Positions 9,568 through 18,390 of a stretch of DNA of 64,000 nucleotides are shown here, one piece after another. Position 1 is the stretch's first letter. Each line of letters begins with the position of its first letter. The DNA is from Bradyrhizobium sp. BR13661. GTDB lineage: Bacteria > Pseudomonadota > Alphaproteobacteria > Rhizobiales > Xanthobacteraceae. The position numbers and the translations under genes were made by a program. The notes below the pieces were generated by a model. That model had not been told where the DNA came from. It did no database searches and was given only the letters and a program-made list of their open reading frames with translations. The stretch is taken from positions 248,001 to 312,000 of the forward strand of contig NZ_JARXWB010000004.1 of the NCBI RefSeq assembly GCF_029892425.1, read 5' to 3'.

Positions 9568-10047
9568 TTAACGCTTCGAGAACTGGAAGGACCGGCGGGC
9601 CTTGGCCTTGCCGTACTTCTTGCGCTCGACCACGCGGGAGTCGCGGGTCAGGAAGCCGCCCTTCTTGAGCACGCTGCGCAGCTCGGGCTCGAAGTAGGTC
9701 AGAGCCTTGGAGATGCCGTGACGCACGGCGCCAGCCTGACCGGACAGACCGCCGCCGGCGACGGTGCAGATCACGTCGTACTGGCCGGAACGGGCGGCCA
9801 CCGAGAACGGCTGCTCGATCATCATGCGCAGCACCGGACGGGCGAAATAGACCTCGACCTCACGCGAGTTGACGGTGACCTTGCCGGCGCCCGGCTTGAT
9901 CCAGACGCGGGCGACCGCGTCCTTGCGCTTGCCGGTGGCGTAGGCGCGGTTGAACTTGTCGACCTTCTTCTCGTGCTTGGGCGCATCGGGCGCCGCTGCG
10001 GTCTTGAGCTGCGAGAGCTGGTCGAGCGACTGGATGGATTCGGCCAT
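9568..10047 (-). CDS. rpsI: 30S ribosomal protein S9
   Basis: 159 residues with an N-terminal extension typical of alphaproteobacterial S9. The family core is [22 protein letters not shown] and the C-terminal tail ends RRSFQFSKR, the arginine-terminated tail that contacts tRNA in the P site. It starts one base after the rplM stop codon, so the two are coupled. A terminator lies downstream. Confidence 0.98.
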   Translation of the reverse strand: MAESIQSLDQLSQLKTAAAPDAPKHEKKVDKFNRAYATGKRKDAVARVWIKPGAGKVTVNSREVEVYFARPVLRMMIEQPFSVAARSGQYDVICTVAGGGLSGQAGAVRHGISKALTYFEPELRSVLKKGGFLTRDSRVVERKKYGKAKARRSFQFSKR

Positions 10048-10048
10048 G

Positions 10049-10513
10049 TTATGCGGCCCTCGTGTTCTTGCGGTTCAACTTCGCGATGTCGATCTTCTCG
10101 GGCGTCTGGGCCTCGTGCGGATGATCGGCGCCGCCGTAAACACGGAGGTTACCCATCTGGACGCGACCGAGCGGACCACGCGGGATCATGCGCTCGACGG
10201 CCTTCTCGAGCACGCGCTCGGGATGCTTGCCCTCGAGGATCTGGCGCGCAGTGCGCTCCTTGACGTGGCCGACGTAACCGGTGTGCTTGTAGTAGGTTTT
10301 CTGCTCGCGCTTGCGGCCGGTGAGGACCGCATGCTGGGCGTTGATGATGATGACGTTGTCGCCGCAATCAACGTGCGGGGTGTAGGTCGGGAGGTGCTTG
10401 CCGCGCAGACGCATGGCGACGATGGTGGCGAGACGGCCGACGACCAGACCCTTGGCGTCGATCAGCACCCACTTCTTCGTCACCTCAGCCGGCTTTGCCG
10501 AAAAGGTTTTCAT
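10049..10513 (-). CDS. rplM: 50S ribosomal protein L13
   Basis: 154 residues, usual length. Motifs [42 protein letters not shown] and the C-terminal [14 protein letters not shown] are diagnostic for L13, an early 50S assembly protein. The start is MKTFSAKP at 10513; an open frame reaching further upstream is leader sequence. It is first in the rplM-rpsI operon, and the thioesterase gene lies 158 bases upstream on the same strand. Confidence 0.98.
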   Translation of the reverse strand: MKTFSAKPAEVTKKWVLIDAKGLVVGRLATIVAMRLRGKHLPTYTPHVDCGDNVIIINAQHAVLTGRKREQKTYYKHTGYVGHVKERTARQILEGKHPERVLEKAVERMIPRGPLGRVQMGNLRVYGGADHPHEAQTPEKIDIAKLNRKNTRAA

Positions 10514-10671
10514 ATCGGAGTTTCCGTGGACGGGAGATATCGGCGCGAACACCGCACCGGACTGGGCGGGTTTCTAGAGAAGAGACGCGCGACGGTCAAT
10601 GCCCGGCGAATGAAATTAATAAAGCAAAATCAATAACTTAAAATTATGGTGCGATATTACCTGCGAAAAGC

Positions 10672-11100
10672 TCAAACATTTGGAATGGAATAGGTCGAAG
10701 TGACATGGGCAATGGGATCGGGTGAAGTCCCGGACAACAGGTTCACCTCCCCAACCGCAAGGCGCTTGCCAAGCTTGAGCAGCCGGGCCTCCGCCAGCAC
10801 GTCCTGCCCCGGCTGGCCCTTGCGCAGGAAGTTGATGTTGAGATTGGTGGTCACCGCGAGCCCGATCGGCCCGATCGCCGACAGCAGCACCACGTACATG
10901 GCGAAATCGGCGAGTGCCATCAGCGTCGGACCGGACACGGTTCCACCCGGTCGCAGCATCCGTTCGCTATAGTGCTGGCGCAGAAGGCAGGTCTGGCCAT
11001 CCGCGCTCTCGATCGTGATGTCGTCGCCGCTGAAGGCCTGGGGAAATTCGTCGCGGAGAAACTGCTCGAGCTCCGCCACGCTCATTTTCGCTGTCGCCAT
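10672..11100 (-). CDS. PaaI-like hotdog-fold thioesterase
   Basis: 142-residue single hotdog domain. The segment GGTVSGPTLMALADFAMYVVLLS corresponds to the catalytic helix region of the family, where Gly-x-x-x-x-Gly precedes the Asp/Glu-bearing helix, followed by NLNINFLRKGQPGQDVLAEARLLKLGKRLAVGEV. It should hydrolyse acyl-CoA thioesters. The start is MATAKMSV with GGGGA upstream; a GTG four codons earlier is in frame. It diverges from the crotonase gene 86 bases away, and both act on acyl-CoA. Confidence 0.88.
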   Translation of the reverse strand: MATAKMSVAELEQFLRDEFPQAFSGDDITIESADGQTCLLRQHYSERMLRPGGTVSGPTLMALADFAMYVVLLSAIGPIGLAVTTNLNINFLRKGQPGQDVLAEARLLKLGKRLAVGEVNLLSGTSPDPIAHVTSTYSIPNV

Positions 11101-11186
11101 GCCGTTCCCCACCCTCGCTTCACGTCCCCTGTTACATTAGGCTATCTGCATCATCCAATCGCAATAATCCAACCGGAAACGCCGCA

Positions 11187-12011
11187 ATGTCCACCCAGGC
11201 CGCCCGCGCCCCCTCCCCGCATCAGCCAATTCTGCTGCGCGAAATAGTCGGCCCCATCGCGGTCCTGACCCTCAACCGGCCGGCGGCGCGCAACAGCCTG
11301 TCGACGGCGATGATCGCGACCCTGCACGCCGAGCTCGATGACATCGGCAACGACAACGCCGTCCGCGGCGTCGTGATCGCGGCCAATGGTCCCGCCTTCT
11401 CGGCCGGGCACGACATGAAGGAACTGACCGCGCGCCGTGCCGACCCCGATCGCGGCCGCGCCTTCTTCGCCGAGACCATGAATGCCTGCAGCGCGATGAT
11501 GCAGGCGATCGTGCATCTGCCCAAGCCCGTGGTCGCAGCCGTCCAGGGCATCGCGACCGCGGCCGGCTGCCAGCTCGTCGCGAGCTGCGATCTTGCGATT
11601 GCATCTGATACGGCGAGTTTCGCCACGCCCGGTGTCGACATCGGCCTTTTCTGCTCGACGCCAATGGTGGCGCTGTCGCGCAACGTGCCACGCAAGCAGG
11701 CGATGGAGATGCTGCTGACGGGCGAGCCGGTCCCGGCCGCGCGCGCCCGCGAGATCGGCCTCGTCAATCGCGTGGTCCCCGCCGGTACCGAACGCGACTC
11801 CGCGATTGCGCTGGCGCAACAGGTCGCGCTCAAATCGGCCTACACGGTCAAGCTCGGCAAGGAGGCGTTCTACCGCCAGGCCGAGATGAGCCTTGCCGAT
11901 GCCTATCGCTATGCGGCAGAGGTGATGACCGAGAACATGATGGCCCGCGACGCCGAGGAAGGCATCGGCGCCTTCATCGAGAAGCGCACGCCGACATGGC
12001 GGGATGAGTAG
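11187..12011 (+). CDS. Enoyl-CoA hydratase/isomerase family protein (ECHDC3-like)
   Basis: 274-residue crotonase-fold protein. The oxyanion-hole segments are present (FSAGHDMKEL at 71-80 and GIATAAGCQLVASCDLAIA at 121-139). The run ASFATPGVDIGLFCSTPMVALSR is strikingly like mitochondrial ECHDC3 rather than classical crotonase. The two general acid/base glutamates of enoyl-CoA hydratase (rat E144 and E164) fall on Gln129 and Gly149, so simple hydratase activity is doubtful. ATG at 11187, with GGAAAC upstream. A CoA-binding protein gene follows after a palindromic repeat. Confidence 0.9.
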   Translation: MSTQAARAPSPHQPILLREIVGPIAVLTLNRPAARNSLSTAMIATLHAELDDIGNDNAVRGVVIAANGPAFSAGHDMKELTARRADPDRGRAFFAETMNACSAMMQAIVHLPKPVVAAVQGIATAAGCQLVASCDLAIASDTASFATPGVDIGLFCSTPMVALSRNVPRKQAMEMLLTGEPVPAARAREIGLVNRVVPAGTERDSAIALAQQVALKSAYTVKLGKEAFYRQAEMSLADAYRYAAEVMTENMMARDAEEGIGAFIEKRTPTWRDE

Positions 12012-12020
12012 TTGTCACAC

Positions 12021-12100
12021 CGTCATTCCGGGCGGCTCGAAGAGCCGACCCGGAATCTCGAGATTCCGGGTTCGATGCTTCGCATCGCCCCGGAATGACG
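12021..12100. repeat. Multi-hairpin intergenic palindromic repeat
   Basis: Outer arms CGTCATTCCGGG (12021-12032) and CCCGGAATGACG (12089-12100) are perfect inverted repeats. They enclose three more perfect hairpins: CGGCTC-GAA-GAGCCG (12033-12047), a 22-base palindrome at 12049-12070 and CGATGC-TTC-GCATCG (12073-12087), giving a cloverleaf-like fold. It is the widespread Bradyrhizobium GTCATTCCGG-type repeat. It sits directly between the crotonase stop codon and the start of the CoA-binding gene. Confidence 0.88.
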
Positions 12101-12113
12101 AATGAAGGATCAC

Positions 12114-12698
12114 ATGAATCACGACGCCTATCCCGACAATTACATCCGCGGCATCCTCAACAGCGTGAAGTCGATCGCGATGGTCGGCGCCTCGCCGGTC
12201 AATGTGCGGCCGAGCTACTTCGCGTTCAAATATCTGGCGCAGCGCGGCTACGACATGATCCCGGTCAATCCCGGCCATGTCGGCAAGGACCTGCTCGGCA
12301 AGCCCTTCGTCGCCTCGCTGCGCGACATCGGACGTCCCGTCGACATGATCGACATTTTCCGCAACTCCAGCCACATCATGCCCGTCGTCGAGGAAGCCCT
12401 CCTGCTCGATCCGTTGCCGAAGGTGATCTGGATGCAGCTTGGCGCGCGTGACGATGCGGCTGCGGAAAAGGCCGAGGCAGCCGGTATCAAGGTCGTGATG
12501 AACCGCTGCCCGAAGATCGAATATGGCCGGTTATCGTCCGAAATCTCCTGGATGGGCGTCAACTCGCGCACGCTCAGCTCCAAGCGCGCACCGGCGCCGA
12601 CGCAGGGCATGCGTCTATCCCTCGATCGGATGAGTGTCGGCGGCGGCGACACCGCAGCCTCCAATCGCGCAGCCAAAAACAAGAGCGAGCAAAGCTGA
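12114..12698 (+). CDS. CoA-binding domain protein
   Basis: 194 residues with a Rossmann-type CoA_binding_2 domain: SIAMVGASPVNVRPSYFAFKYL is the nucleotide/CoA-binding loop and first helix, and GYDMIPVNPGHVGKDLLGKP and VDMIDIFRNSSHIMPVVEEAL complete the fold, followed by GIKVVMNRCPKIEY with a conserved Cys. The C-terminal 50 residues are polar and probably disordered. The start at 12114 (AAGGAT just upstream) is preferred; an ATG at 12102 is also in frame. The role of this family is not established. Confidence 0.85.
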   Translation: MNHDAYPDNYIRGILNSVKSIAMVGASPVNVRPSYFAFKYLAQRGYDMIPVNPGHVGKDLLGKPFVASLRDIGRPVDMIDIFRNSSHIMPVVEEALLLDPLPKVIWMQLGARDDAAAEKAEAAGIKVVMNRCPKIEYGRLSSEISWMGVNSRTLSSKRAPAPTQGMRLSLDRMSVGGGDTAASNRAAKNKSEQS

Positions 12699-12835
12699 CG
12701 CATTTGCGAAGGATTTGTTTCGCGGACGCGTCAATCGGTAGCATGACCGTTACGATGTGAAGCCGCAGCTTGACGCCGGGCACGGCGCCGATCAGCATGC
12801 CGCGCGATTTCAGACCACAAGAACAGGACGCCTCA

Positions 12836-14116
12836 ATGAGCGATCGCCTTCCGGGATTTTCGACCCTCGCCGTGCATGCCGGTGCACAGCCCGATCCAAC
12901 CACCGGTGCGCGCGCGACTCCGATTTATCAAACGACATCCTTCGTCTTCAACGATGCCGACCACGCCGCCTCGCTGTTCGGCCTGCAGGCGTTCGGCAAC
13001 ATTTATACCCGCATCGGCAACCCGACCAACGCGGTGCTGGAAGAGCGCGTCGCCGCGCTTGAAGGCGGCACCGCCGCGCTTGCGGTGGCCTCTGGCCATG
13101 CGGCACAGGTCGTGGTGCTGCAGCAATTGCTGCAGCCCGGCGACGAGTTCATCGCCGCCCGAAAACTCTATGGCGGCTCGATCAACCAGTTCACGCATGC
13201 GTTCAAGAGTTTTGGCTGGAACGTGGTGTGGGCCGATCCCGATGACGTCGCAAGCTTCGAGCGCGCGGTGACGCCGCGCACGAAGGCGATCTTCATCGAG
13301 TCCATTGCCAATCCCGCCGGCAGCATCACCGACATCGAGGCGATCTCGACGGTAGCGAGCAAGGCCGGCGTGCCGCTGATCGTCGACAATACCCTGGCAT
13401 CGCCCTATCTGATCCGTCCGATCGACCACGGTGCCGACATCGTGGTGCACTCGCTGACGAAGTTCCTCGGCGGTCACGGCAATTCGCTCGGCGGCATCAT
13501 CGTCGACGCCGGCACCTTCGATTGGTCGACCGGCGGCAAATATCCGATGCTGTCGGAGCCGCGGCCGGAATATCACGGCATCCGGCTCCAGGAGACCTTT
13601 GGCAATTTCGCTTTTGCGATCGCCTGCCGTGTGCTGGGCCTGCGCGACCTCGGACCGGCGCTGTCGCCGTTCAATGCCTTCATGATCCTCACCGGCATCG
13701 AGACGCTGCCGCTGCGCATGCAGAAGCACTGCGACAACGCCAAGGCGGTCGCCGAATTCCTCGCCGGCCATCCCGCGGTGGCCTCGGTAAGCTATGCGGG
13801 CCTTGCCAGTGACAGGTACAACCAGCTCGCGCGCAAATATGCGCCGAAGGGCGCGGGTGCCGTGTTCACCTTCAGCCTGAAGGGCGGCTATGACGCCGGC
13901 GTCAATTTGGTGTCGAAGCTGCAGCTGTTCTCGCACCTCGCCAATGTCGGCGACACCCGCTCGCTCGTCATTCACCCGGCCTCGACCACGCACAGTCAGC
14001 TCGACGACGCGGCCAAGGTGAAGTCCGGCGCCGGCCCCGACGTGGTGCGGCTCTCGGTCGGCATCGAGGACAAGGAAGACCTGATCGCGGACCTGGAGCA
14101 GGCGCTGAGCGCGTAA
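12836..14116 (+). CDS. metY: O-acetylhomoserine aminocarboxypropyltransferase / sulfhydrylase
   Basis: 426-residue PLP enzyme of the Cys/Met metabolism family. It makes homocysteine (or methionine from methanethiol) from O-acetylhomoserine and sulfide. Visible are the N-terminal FSTLAVHAGAQPDPTTGAR, YTRIGNPTNAVLEERVAALEGG, and the PLP lysine K209 in HSLTKFLGGHGN. Length and the insert ...GGKYPMLSEPRPEYHG favour MetY over MetZ/MetB. ATG 12836 follows AGGAC. The 137-base leader was examined for SAM riboswitch cores and none was convincing. A hairpin follows the gene. Confidence 0.94.
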   Translation: MSDRLPGFSTLAVHAGAQPDPTTGARATPIYQTTSFVFNDADHAASLFGLQAFGNIYTRIGNPTNAVLEERVAALEGGTAALAVASGHAAQVVVLQQLLQPGDEFIAARKLYGGSINQFTHAFKSFGWNVVWADPDDVASFERAVTPRTKAIFIESIANPAGSITDIEAISTVASKAGVPLIVDNTLASPYLIRPIDHGADIVVHSLTKFLGGHGNSLGGIIVDAGTFDWSTGGKYPMLSEPRPEYHGIRLQETFGNFAFAIACRVLGLRDLGPALSPFNAFMILTGIETLPLRMQKHCDNAKAVAEFLAGHPAVASVSYAGLASDRYNQLARKYAPKGAGAVFTFSLKGGYDAGVNLVSKLQLFSHLANVGDTRSLVIHPASTTHSQLDDAAKVKSGAGPDVVRLSVGIEDKEDLIADLEQALSA

Positions 14117-14123
14117 CTGCTCT

Positions 14124-14158
14124 CGTTCCGGGGCGGTGCGCAAAACCGCCCCGGAACG
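14124..14158. terminator. Long GC-rich hairpin after metY
   Basis: CGTTCCGGGGCGGT (14124-14137) pairs perfectly with ACCGCCCCGGAACG (14145-14158), a 14-pair stem on a seven-base loop. It has no T run. The sequence resembles the outer arms of the Bradyrhizobium intergenic repeats, so it is either a repeat remnant or a transcript-stabilising 3' hairpin. Confidence 0.7.
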
Positions 14159-14234
14159 ACTGCGCCGGTTAACAGTCATTAACCATACGTGCTCCATACA
14201 TCATCACTGGATCACCTTTGATTCGGAGCCGATG

Positions 14235-14567
14235 ATGCTGCGCTGGATGGTACCTGCCCTTGCGGCAACGCTGACGGTTTCAGCCGCAATTGCCGCCGAT
14301 CTGCCTGCTCATCCGAAGCGACGGGCCACAGCTCCACCAAAGGTCTATGTCGAGACCGATCCGGATGCGCTGATCTCGCCGGCCGACGGCGTCGGCAGCT
14401 ACATCAGCAATCTGCCCGGAACGCCGCTGTTGCCGGGCTCGCACACGCTGCCAGGCTATTACGGGCGTCCCTGGGACTACGACTATCAGGGCTCGTATTA
14501 TGGCGGGAAGCAGGTCGATTATTTCTGGCGCCTGCCCTACTCGTGCGGCATCTATGGATATTGCTGA
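14235..14567 (+). CDS. Small exported Pro/Tyr-rich protein
   Basis: 110 residues. The signal peptide LRWMVPALAATLTVSAAIAA ends at AIAA-DLP, so export is predicted. The mature chain is rich in Tyr, Gly and Pro (PGYYGRPWDYDYQGSYYGGK) and ends CGIYGYC with two Cys. No family recognised; similar short Tyr/Gly-rich exported proteins are common in this genus. ATG 14232 and 14235 are both possible, with GGAG upstream; 14235 has the better spacing. It is convergent with ctaA, 18 bases from its stop. Confidence 0.7.
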   Translation: MLRWMVPALAATLTVSAAIAADLPAHPKRRATAPPKVYVETDPDALISPADGVGSYISNLPGTPLLPGSHTLPGYYGRPWDYDYQGSYYGGKQVDYFWRLPYSCGIYGYC

Positions 14568-14585
14568 TCGCCGGGCTGAGAGTGA

Positions 14586-15659
14586 TCAGCCGACCGGGAC
14601 CGCAAGCAATTGCGCCTCAGTCGATTGCCGCGACGCCAGCCGTTCCGCCTGCATCACCGCCAACACCAGCACGACGATCGCAACGGCCTGGTGCGACAGT
14701 GCGAGATCGATCGGCACCTGGTTCAGCAGCGTCAGAATGCCGAGCACCGCCTGCAGGCTCACGGCCGCGAGCAGCCACAGCGCACCGCTCGCTGCAGAGC
14801 CGGCCCGCGTGCGCACCGCATCGAATGCGTGCAGGGCCGCCAGCGTGAACAGCAAGTAAGCCGCCATGCGGTGCTCGAACTGCACCGTCAGCACATTGTC
14901 GAACATGTTGCGCCACCACGGCGTCTCAAACCATAGCCGCTCTGCGGATGGAATGAACGCCCCGTCGATCTGCGGCCAGGTGTTGTAGGCGCGTCCCGCG
15001 CGCAGGCCTGCGACCAGCGCACCGAAATAGATCTGAATGAAGGTCACGACCACCAGTATGGCGCTCGTGAGCCGCAATCGCACTGGGACTGCAAGCTGCG
15101 GCCGATCAGCAAGCCGTCGCACCGTCCAGACGATGCCGGCAAAGATCAGCAGCGCCAGCACCAGATGCGTGGCCAGCCGATATTGCGACACCTCGACCCG
15201 CTCTGAGAGCCCGGATGCCACCATCCACCAGCCAACCGCCCCCTGGAGGCCGCCGAGCGCGAACAGCAGCCACAGCCGCCGCTTCAATTCACCGGACAGA
15301 CCGCGGCGCCACAGGAAGAACAGGAACGGCAGCAGATAGGCGACGCCGATGAAACGGCCGAGCAGCCGATGGCTCCATTCCCACCAGAAGATCTGCTTGA
15401 ACTCGGAGAGCGACATCCCGGCGTTGAGCTCGCGATATTGCGGGATCTTCTTGTAGGCCTCGAAGGCATCCGACCATTGCGCCTCCGACATAGGCGGCAG
15501 GCTGCCGGTGACCGGCTTCCACTCGACGATCGAGAGACCGGATTCCGTCAGTCGTGTCGCGCCGCCGACCAGCACCATCAGCGCGATCAGGCCGGCCACG
15601 GTGATCAGCCACCAGCGCACGGCGCGATGCGGGTTGGTCGGGGCGGAAATCGTCGTCAT
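14586..15659 (-). CDS. ctaA: Heme A synthase (COX15/CtaA)
   Basis: 357-residue membrane enzyme that oxidises the C8 methyl of haem O to give haem A for aa3-type cytochrome oxidase. About eight helices. The haem-ligand motifs are visible: [22 protein letters not shown] and LSHQAVA, plus [21 protein letters not shown] near the N-terminus, a COX15 type II signature. The start is MTTISAPT at 15659; the 60 codons of open frame upstream overlap the divergent promoter and are not family-like. It diverges from the DUF2842 gene 103 bases away. Confidence 0.95.
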   Translation of the reverse strand: MTTISAPTNPHRAVRWWLITVAGLIALMVLVGGATRLTESGLSIVEWKPVTGSLPPMSEAQWSDAFEAYKKIPQYRELNAGMSLSEFKQIFWWEWSHRLLGRFIGVAYLLPFLFFLWRRGLSGELKRRLWLLFALGGLQGAVGWWMVASGLSERVEVSQYRLATHLVLALLIFAGIVWTVRRLADRPQLAVPVRLRLTSAILVVVTFIQIYFGALVAGLRAGRAYNTWPQIDGAFIPSAERLWFETPWWRNMFDNVLTVQFEHRMAAYLLFTLAALHAFDAVRTRAGSAASGALWLLAAVSLQAVLGILTLLNQVPIDLALSHQAVAIVVLVLAVMQAERLASRQSTEAQLLAVPVG

Positions 15660-15762
15660 TTCAGAGGCAAAACCAGGACTTGAAGGCTTGAACCGGACTG
15701 CGTGCCCCTTATAGTCCCCCGCTCCCGCAGCGCAAGTTACGCGAAAGCCGCAAGTCCCCGCT

Positions 15763-15984
15763 ATGACGATCTGCACACGCAAGTTCCTCGGCGCCATCCT
15801 GCTCCTGATGCTGGCCACCGTCTGGGCGCTGCTCGGCATGGCGGCGGCGCAGATGCCATGGATCGCCGAGTCCGGATGGCGGCAGGCAATCTATTACGTG
15901 GTGGTTGGAATGGGCTGGGTGCTGCCGGCAATGCCAATCGTGAGCTGGATGCAGCGGCCTGATCGCGCCAAATCCGGTTCGTAG
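15763..15984 (+). CDS. DUF2842 small membrane protein
   Basis: 73 residues with two transmembrane helices ([22 protein letters not shown] and [21 protein letters not shown]) and a C-terminal basic tail, matching the alphaproteobacterial DUF2842 pattern (W-V-L-P-A-M-P). Function unknown. Its position next to ctaA, divergent, hints at a link with respiratory membrane assembly, but that is inference only. ATG at 15763. Confidence 0.85.
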   Translation: MTICTRKFLGAILLLMLATVWALLGMAAAQMPWIAESGWRQAIYYVVVGMGWVLPAMPIVSWMQRPDRAKSGS

Positions 15985-15987
15985 CCT

Positions 15988-17031
15988 CTAGCTCGTAGCG
16001 CTGCCCGTCGGTTTCACCGGCGCGAAGGCAACTCCCGACACCAGCACCCGCAGCATGCGCAGCGAGCGCACCCTGCCGTCCCAGGAAATCCGCGGCAACG
16101 CGCGCAGATTGGTCCGCCCTTCCGAATCCACGATTCCCGGGATCGTCGAGACGGCGCTGACAAAGCCGGCCTCCTCCGCCATCACGACATGGTTGCGTCG
16201 AAACGAAGCGCGGTCGCCGAACGGAAACGCCAGATGTCGGATCTCGCGGCGGAACGATGCTTCCGCGACCGCCTTGCCCATCGTCATCTCGCGCAGCGCG
16301 GCCGGGTCCTTCATGTTGGCGAGAACGGGATAGTTCACGGTCGCGCTGCCGATCGTCACCCGTGGATCCGCAGCGAGCCTGGCCAGATCCTCCCAGTCCA
16401 TCGATGCCTCGCGCGAGAGGGCGGCGAGATCGATGCGATAACGTGTGCAGAGATCGGCGATCGCAACCGACAGATCCGCCGGCGAGAGCGAACGCAGCCA
16501 GCCCTCGAGATGCGAAAACAATGCCTGCTTCTCGGCGATACCGGTCACGGTGAAGCGCTGTTCCTTGTCGCCCATCATCAGGCTGATCCGGCTCTCGCGC
16601 GCGATCACCTGCTCCAGCCCGAGCCACCACGCTTCGCCGACGCCATCGGGAAACGCGGTGGGAACGTAGAGCGTGAACGGCACGGCGTGGCGCGCCAGCA
16701 CCGGAAAGGCAAAGCTGATGAGGTCCTTGGATGCGCCGTCGAAGGTGAGCGCAACGAAGCGCCGCTTCTCCGGCAGTGTCACGGCGCGCCGGCAGACCTC
16801 GTCCATGCCGAGAAAGTCATAGTTCCAGCGCTTGAGGGCGCGAATGGCACGGTCGAGAAATTGTGGCGTGACCTCGTGTTCGCGCAGCGGCTGGAATGCA
16901 CCGCTCCGGCGAGGACGCACGTGCTGAAGGTGCAGGATCGCGCCTGCACCGCGGCTGCGCAGCAAGGGCTGGCCGCTGAACCATGCCAGTTCGAGCCGCA
17001 ACCGCTCCAGCCATCTGTCGTCGGATGCCAA
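15988..17031 (-). CDS. NodB-fold polysaccharide deacetylase homologue, metal ligands lost
   Basis: 347 residues with a NodB-like barrel core. The usual TFDDG motif reads TFDGASKD (Asp98 kept, metal-binding Asp replaced by Gly99). The metal-binding H-x-x-x-H motif, usually GSHTVNHP, reads GSATVNYP, so both His are replaced (Ala230, Tyr234). HLAFPFG at 267-273 and LPRISWDG still match active relatives, so the fold is intact. All three metal ligands are missing, and deacetylase activity by the standard mechanism is unlikely. It is divergent from the CelD-like gene, 130 bases away, in the polysaccharide region. A glycan-binding or scaffold role is inference. Confidence 0.88.
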   Translation of the reverse strand: MASDDRWLERLRLELAWFSGQPLLRSRGAGAILHLQHVRPRRSGAFQPLREHEVTPQFLDRAIRALKRWNYDFLGMDEVCRRAVTLPEKRRFVALTFDGASKDLISFAFPVLARHAVPFTLYVPTAFPDGVGEAWWLGLEQVIARESRISLMMGDKEQRFTVTGIAEKQALFSHLEGWLRSLSPADLSVAIADLCTRYRIDLAALSREASMDWEDLARLAADPRVTIGSATVNYPVLANMKDPAALREMTMGKAVAEASFRREIRHLAFPFGDRASFRRNHVVMAEEAGFVSAVSTIPGIVDSEGRTNLRALPRISWDGRVRSLRMLRVLVSGVAFAPVKPTGSATS

Positions 17032-17161
17032 TATCCCACCTTCGCGCTCGCCGGCAGCCCGTACCGTCGGCCACTGTCATTACCCTTTGTTGACATTTGT
17101 TTGCAAAGGTCGGCCACAGGCCGAACTGGGTATTTTTCAGCTTTCTCGACAGGTTTCGCGA

Positions 17162-18343
17162 ATGACCATGGCTGCGGCGATGCAAAGCCCGACGGCAGAA
17201 TCGCCAGCGCGGTCGAAAGCGAGCCGCATCGCGCATGTCGAGGTCGTCACTGATCTCGGCCAGGCCGAGGCAGTCTGGCGCGCTTTCGAAGAGCCCGGCC
17301 ATCTTTCCACCCCCTATCAGCGGTTCGATTTATTGAGCCCCTGGCAGCGGCTGGTCGGAAGCCACGAAGGCGCCCGCCCCTTCGTCGTGATCGCCCGTGA
17401 CACCGAGCACAATCCCCTCACCCTGCTTCCGCTCGCACTGCGCCAAGGCCACGGCGTGCGTACGGCTTGTTTCATGGGCGGCAAGCACACCACGTTCAAC
17501 ATGGGCTTGTGGAATGCCGAGTTCGCGGCACAAGTCGTTGCCGCCGATCTCGATGCGCTGTTTGCACCGCTGCGCGATCAGGTGGACGTCCTCGCTCTGA
17601 CTCAGCAGCCGAAGCGCTGGCACGATCAGCAGAACCCATTCGCTCTCTTGTCGCAGCAGAGCCCCATTAACGGCTGCCCGCTGCTCGTGATGGAGCCGGG
17701 CGGGCCGCCGGCATCCCGGATCACCAATTCGTTCCGCCGCCGGCTGAAGAGCAAGGAGAAGAAGCTCCAGGCGCTCTCCGGTTACCGCTATCACCTTGCC
17801 ACAACGGAGGCGGACGTTACGCGCCTGCTCGACTGGTTCTTCCGCATCAAGCCGGCAAGGATGGCCGAGCAGAAGCTGCCGAACGTATTTGCCGACCCCG
17901 GCGTCGAGCAATTCATCCGCAGCGCCTGCCATGCTCCGCGTGGCGAAGGCCGTGTCATCGACATCCATGCGCTCGAGTGCGACGATGAAGTGATCGCGAT
18001 CTTCGCCGGCGTCGCCGACGGTCAGCGCTTCTCGATGATGTTCAACACCTACACGCTGTCCGAGCACGCCCGCTATAGCCCGGGCCTGATCCTGATGCGC
18101 TACATTATCGACCGCTGCGGCGAGCGCGGCTACCACGCACTCGACCTCGGCATCGGCTCGGACGACTACAAGCGCATGTTCTGCAAGAGCGACGAGGACA
18201 TTTTCGACAGCTTCGTGCCGCTGACCTCACGCGGCAGGCTCGTTGCGATGGCGATGTCCTCGCTGAACCGCGGCAAGCGCCTGGTGAAGCAGAACCAGAT
18301 GTTGTTCGACCTGGCGCGCAGGTTGCGGCAGGCGTTCGGGTAG
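17162..18343 (+). CDS. CelD/BcsL-like GNAT (FemAB-type) acyltransferase
   Basis: 393 residues with the double-GNAT architecture of proteins once called cellulose biosynthesis CelD. The C-terminal domain (about 185-335) has SFRRRLKSKEKKLQALSGYRYH, then HALECDDEVIAIFAGVADGQRFSMMFNTY and YSPGLILMRYIIDRCGERGYHALDLGIG, the Acetyltransf_6 signature. Such enzymes are thought to acylate sugar residues during exopolysaccharide or adhesin synthesis. The start is ATG 17162 (MTMAAAMQ); the longer frame is leader. Divergent from the NodB-like gene and convergent with the chain-length gene. Confidence 0.88.
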   Translation: MTMAAAMQSPTAESPARSKASRIAHVEVVTDLGQAEAVWRAFEEPGHLSTPYQRFDLLSPWQRLVGSHEGARPFVVIARDTEHNPLTLLPLALRQGHGVRTACFMGGKHTTFNMGLWNAEFAAQVVAADLDALFAPLRDQVDVLALTQQPKRWHDQQNPFALLSQQSPINGCPLLVMEPGGPPASRITNSFRRRLKSKEKKLQALSGYRYHLATTEADVTRLLDWFFRIKPARMAEQKLPNVFADPGVEQFIRSACHAPRGEGRVIDIHALECDDEVIAIFAGVADGQRFSMMFNTYTLSEHARYSPGLILMRYIIDRCGERGYHALDLGIGSDDYKRMFCKSDEDIFDSFVPLTSRGRLVAMAMSSLNRGKRLVKQNQMLFDLARRLRQAFG

Positions 18344-18390
18344 CAGACCCGGCTCTAACTCTATCGCCTGGGAGCCGCCTTCTCTCGGAC

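Noticed and set aside
12699..12835. Possible SAM riboswitch in the metY leader
   Set aside because: No recognisable SAM-I or SAM-II core or pseudoknot could be assembled from the leader.
12833..14197. 454-codon frame opposite metY
   Set aside because: Shadow frame; metY on the plus strand has all catalytic motifs.
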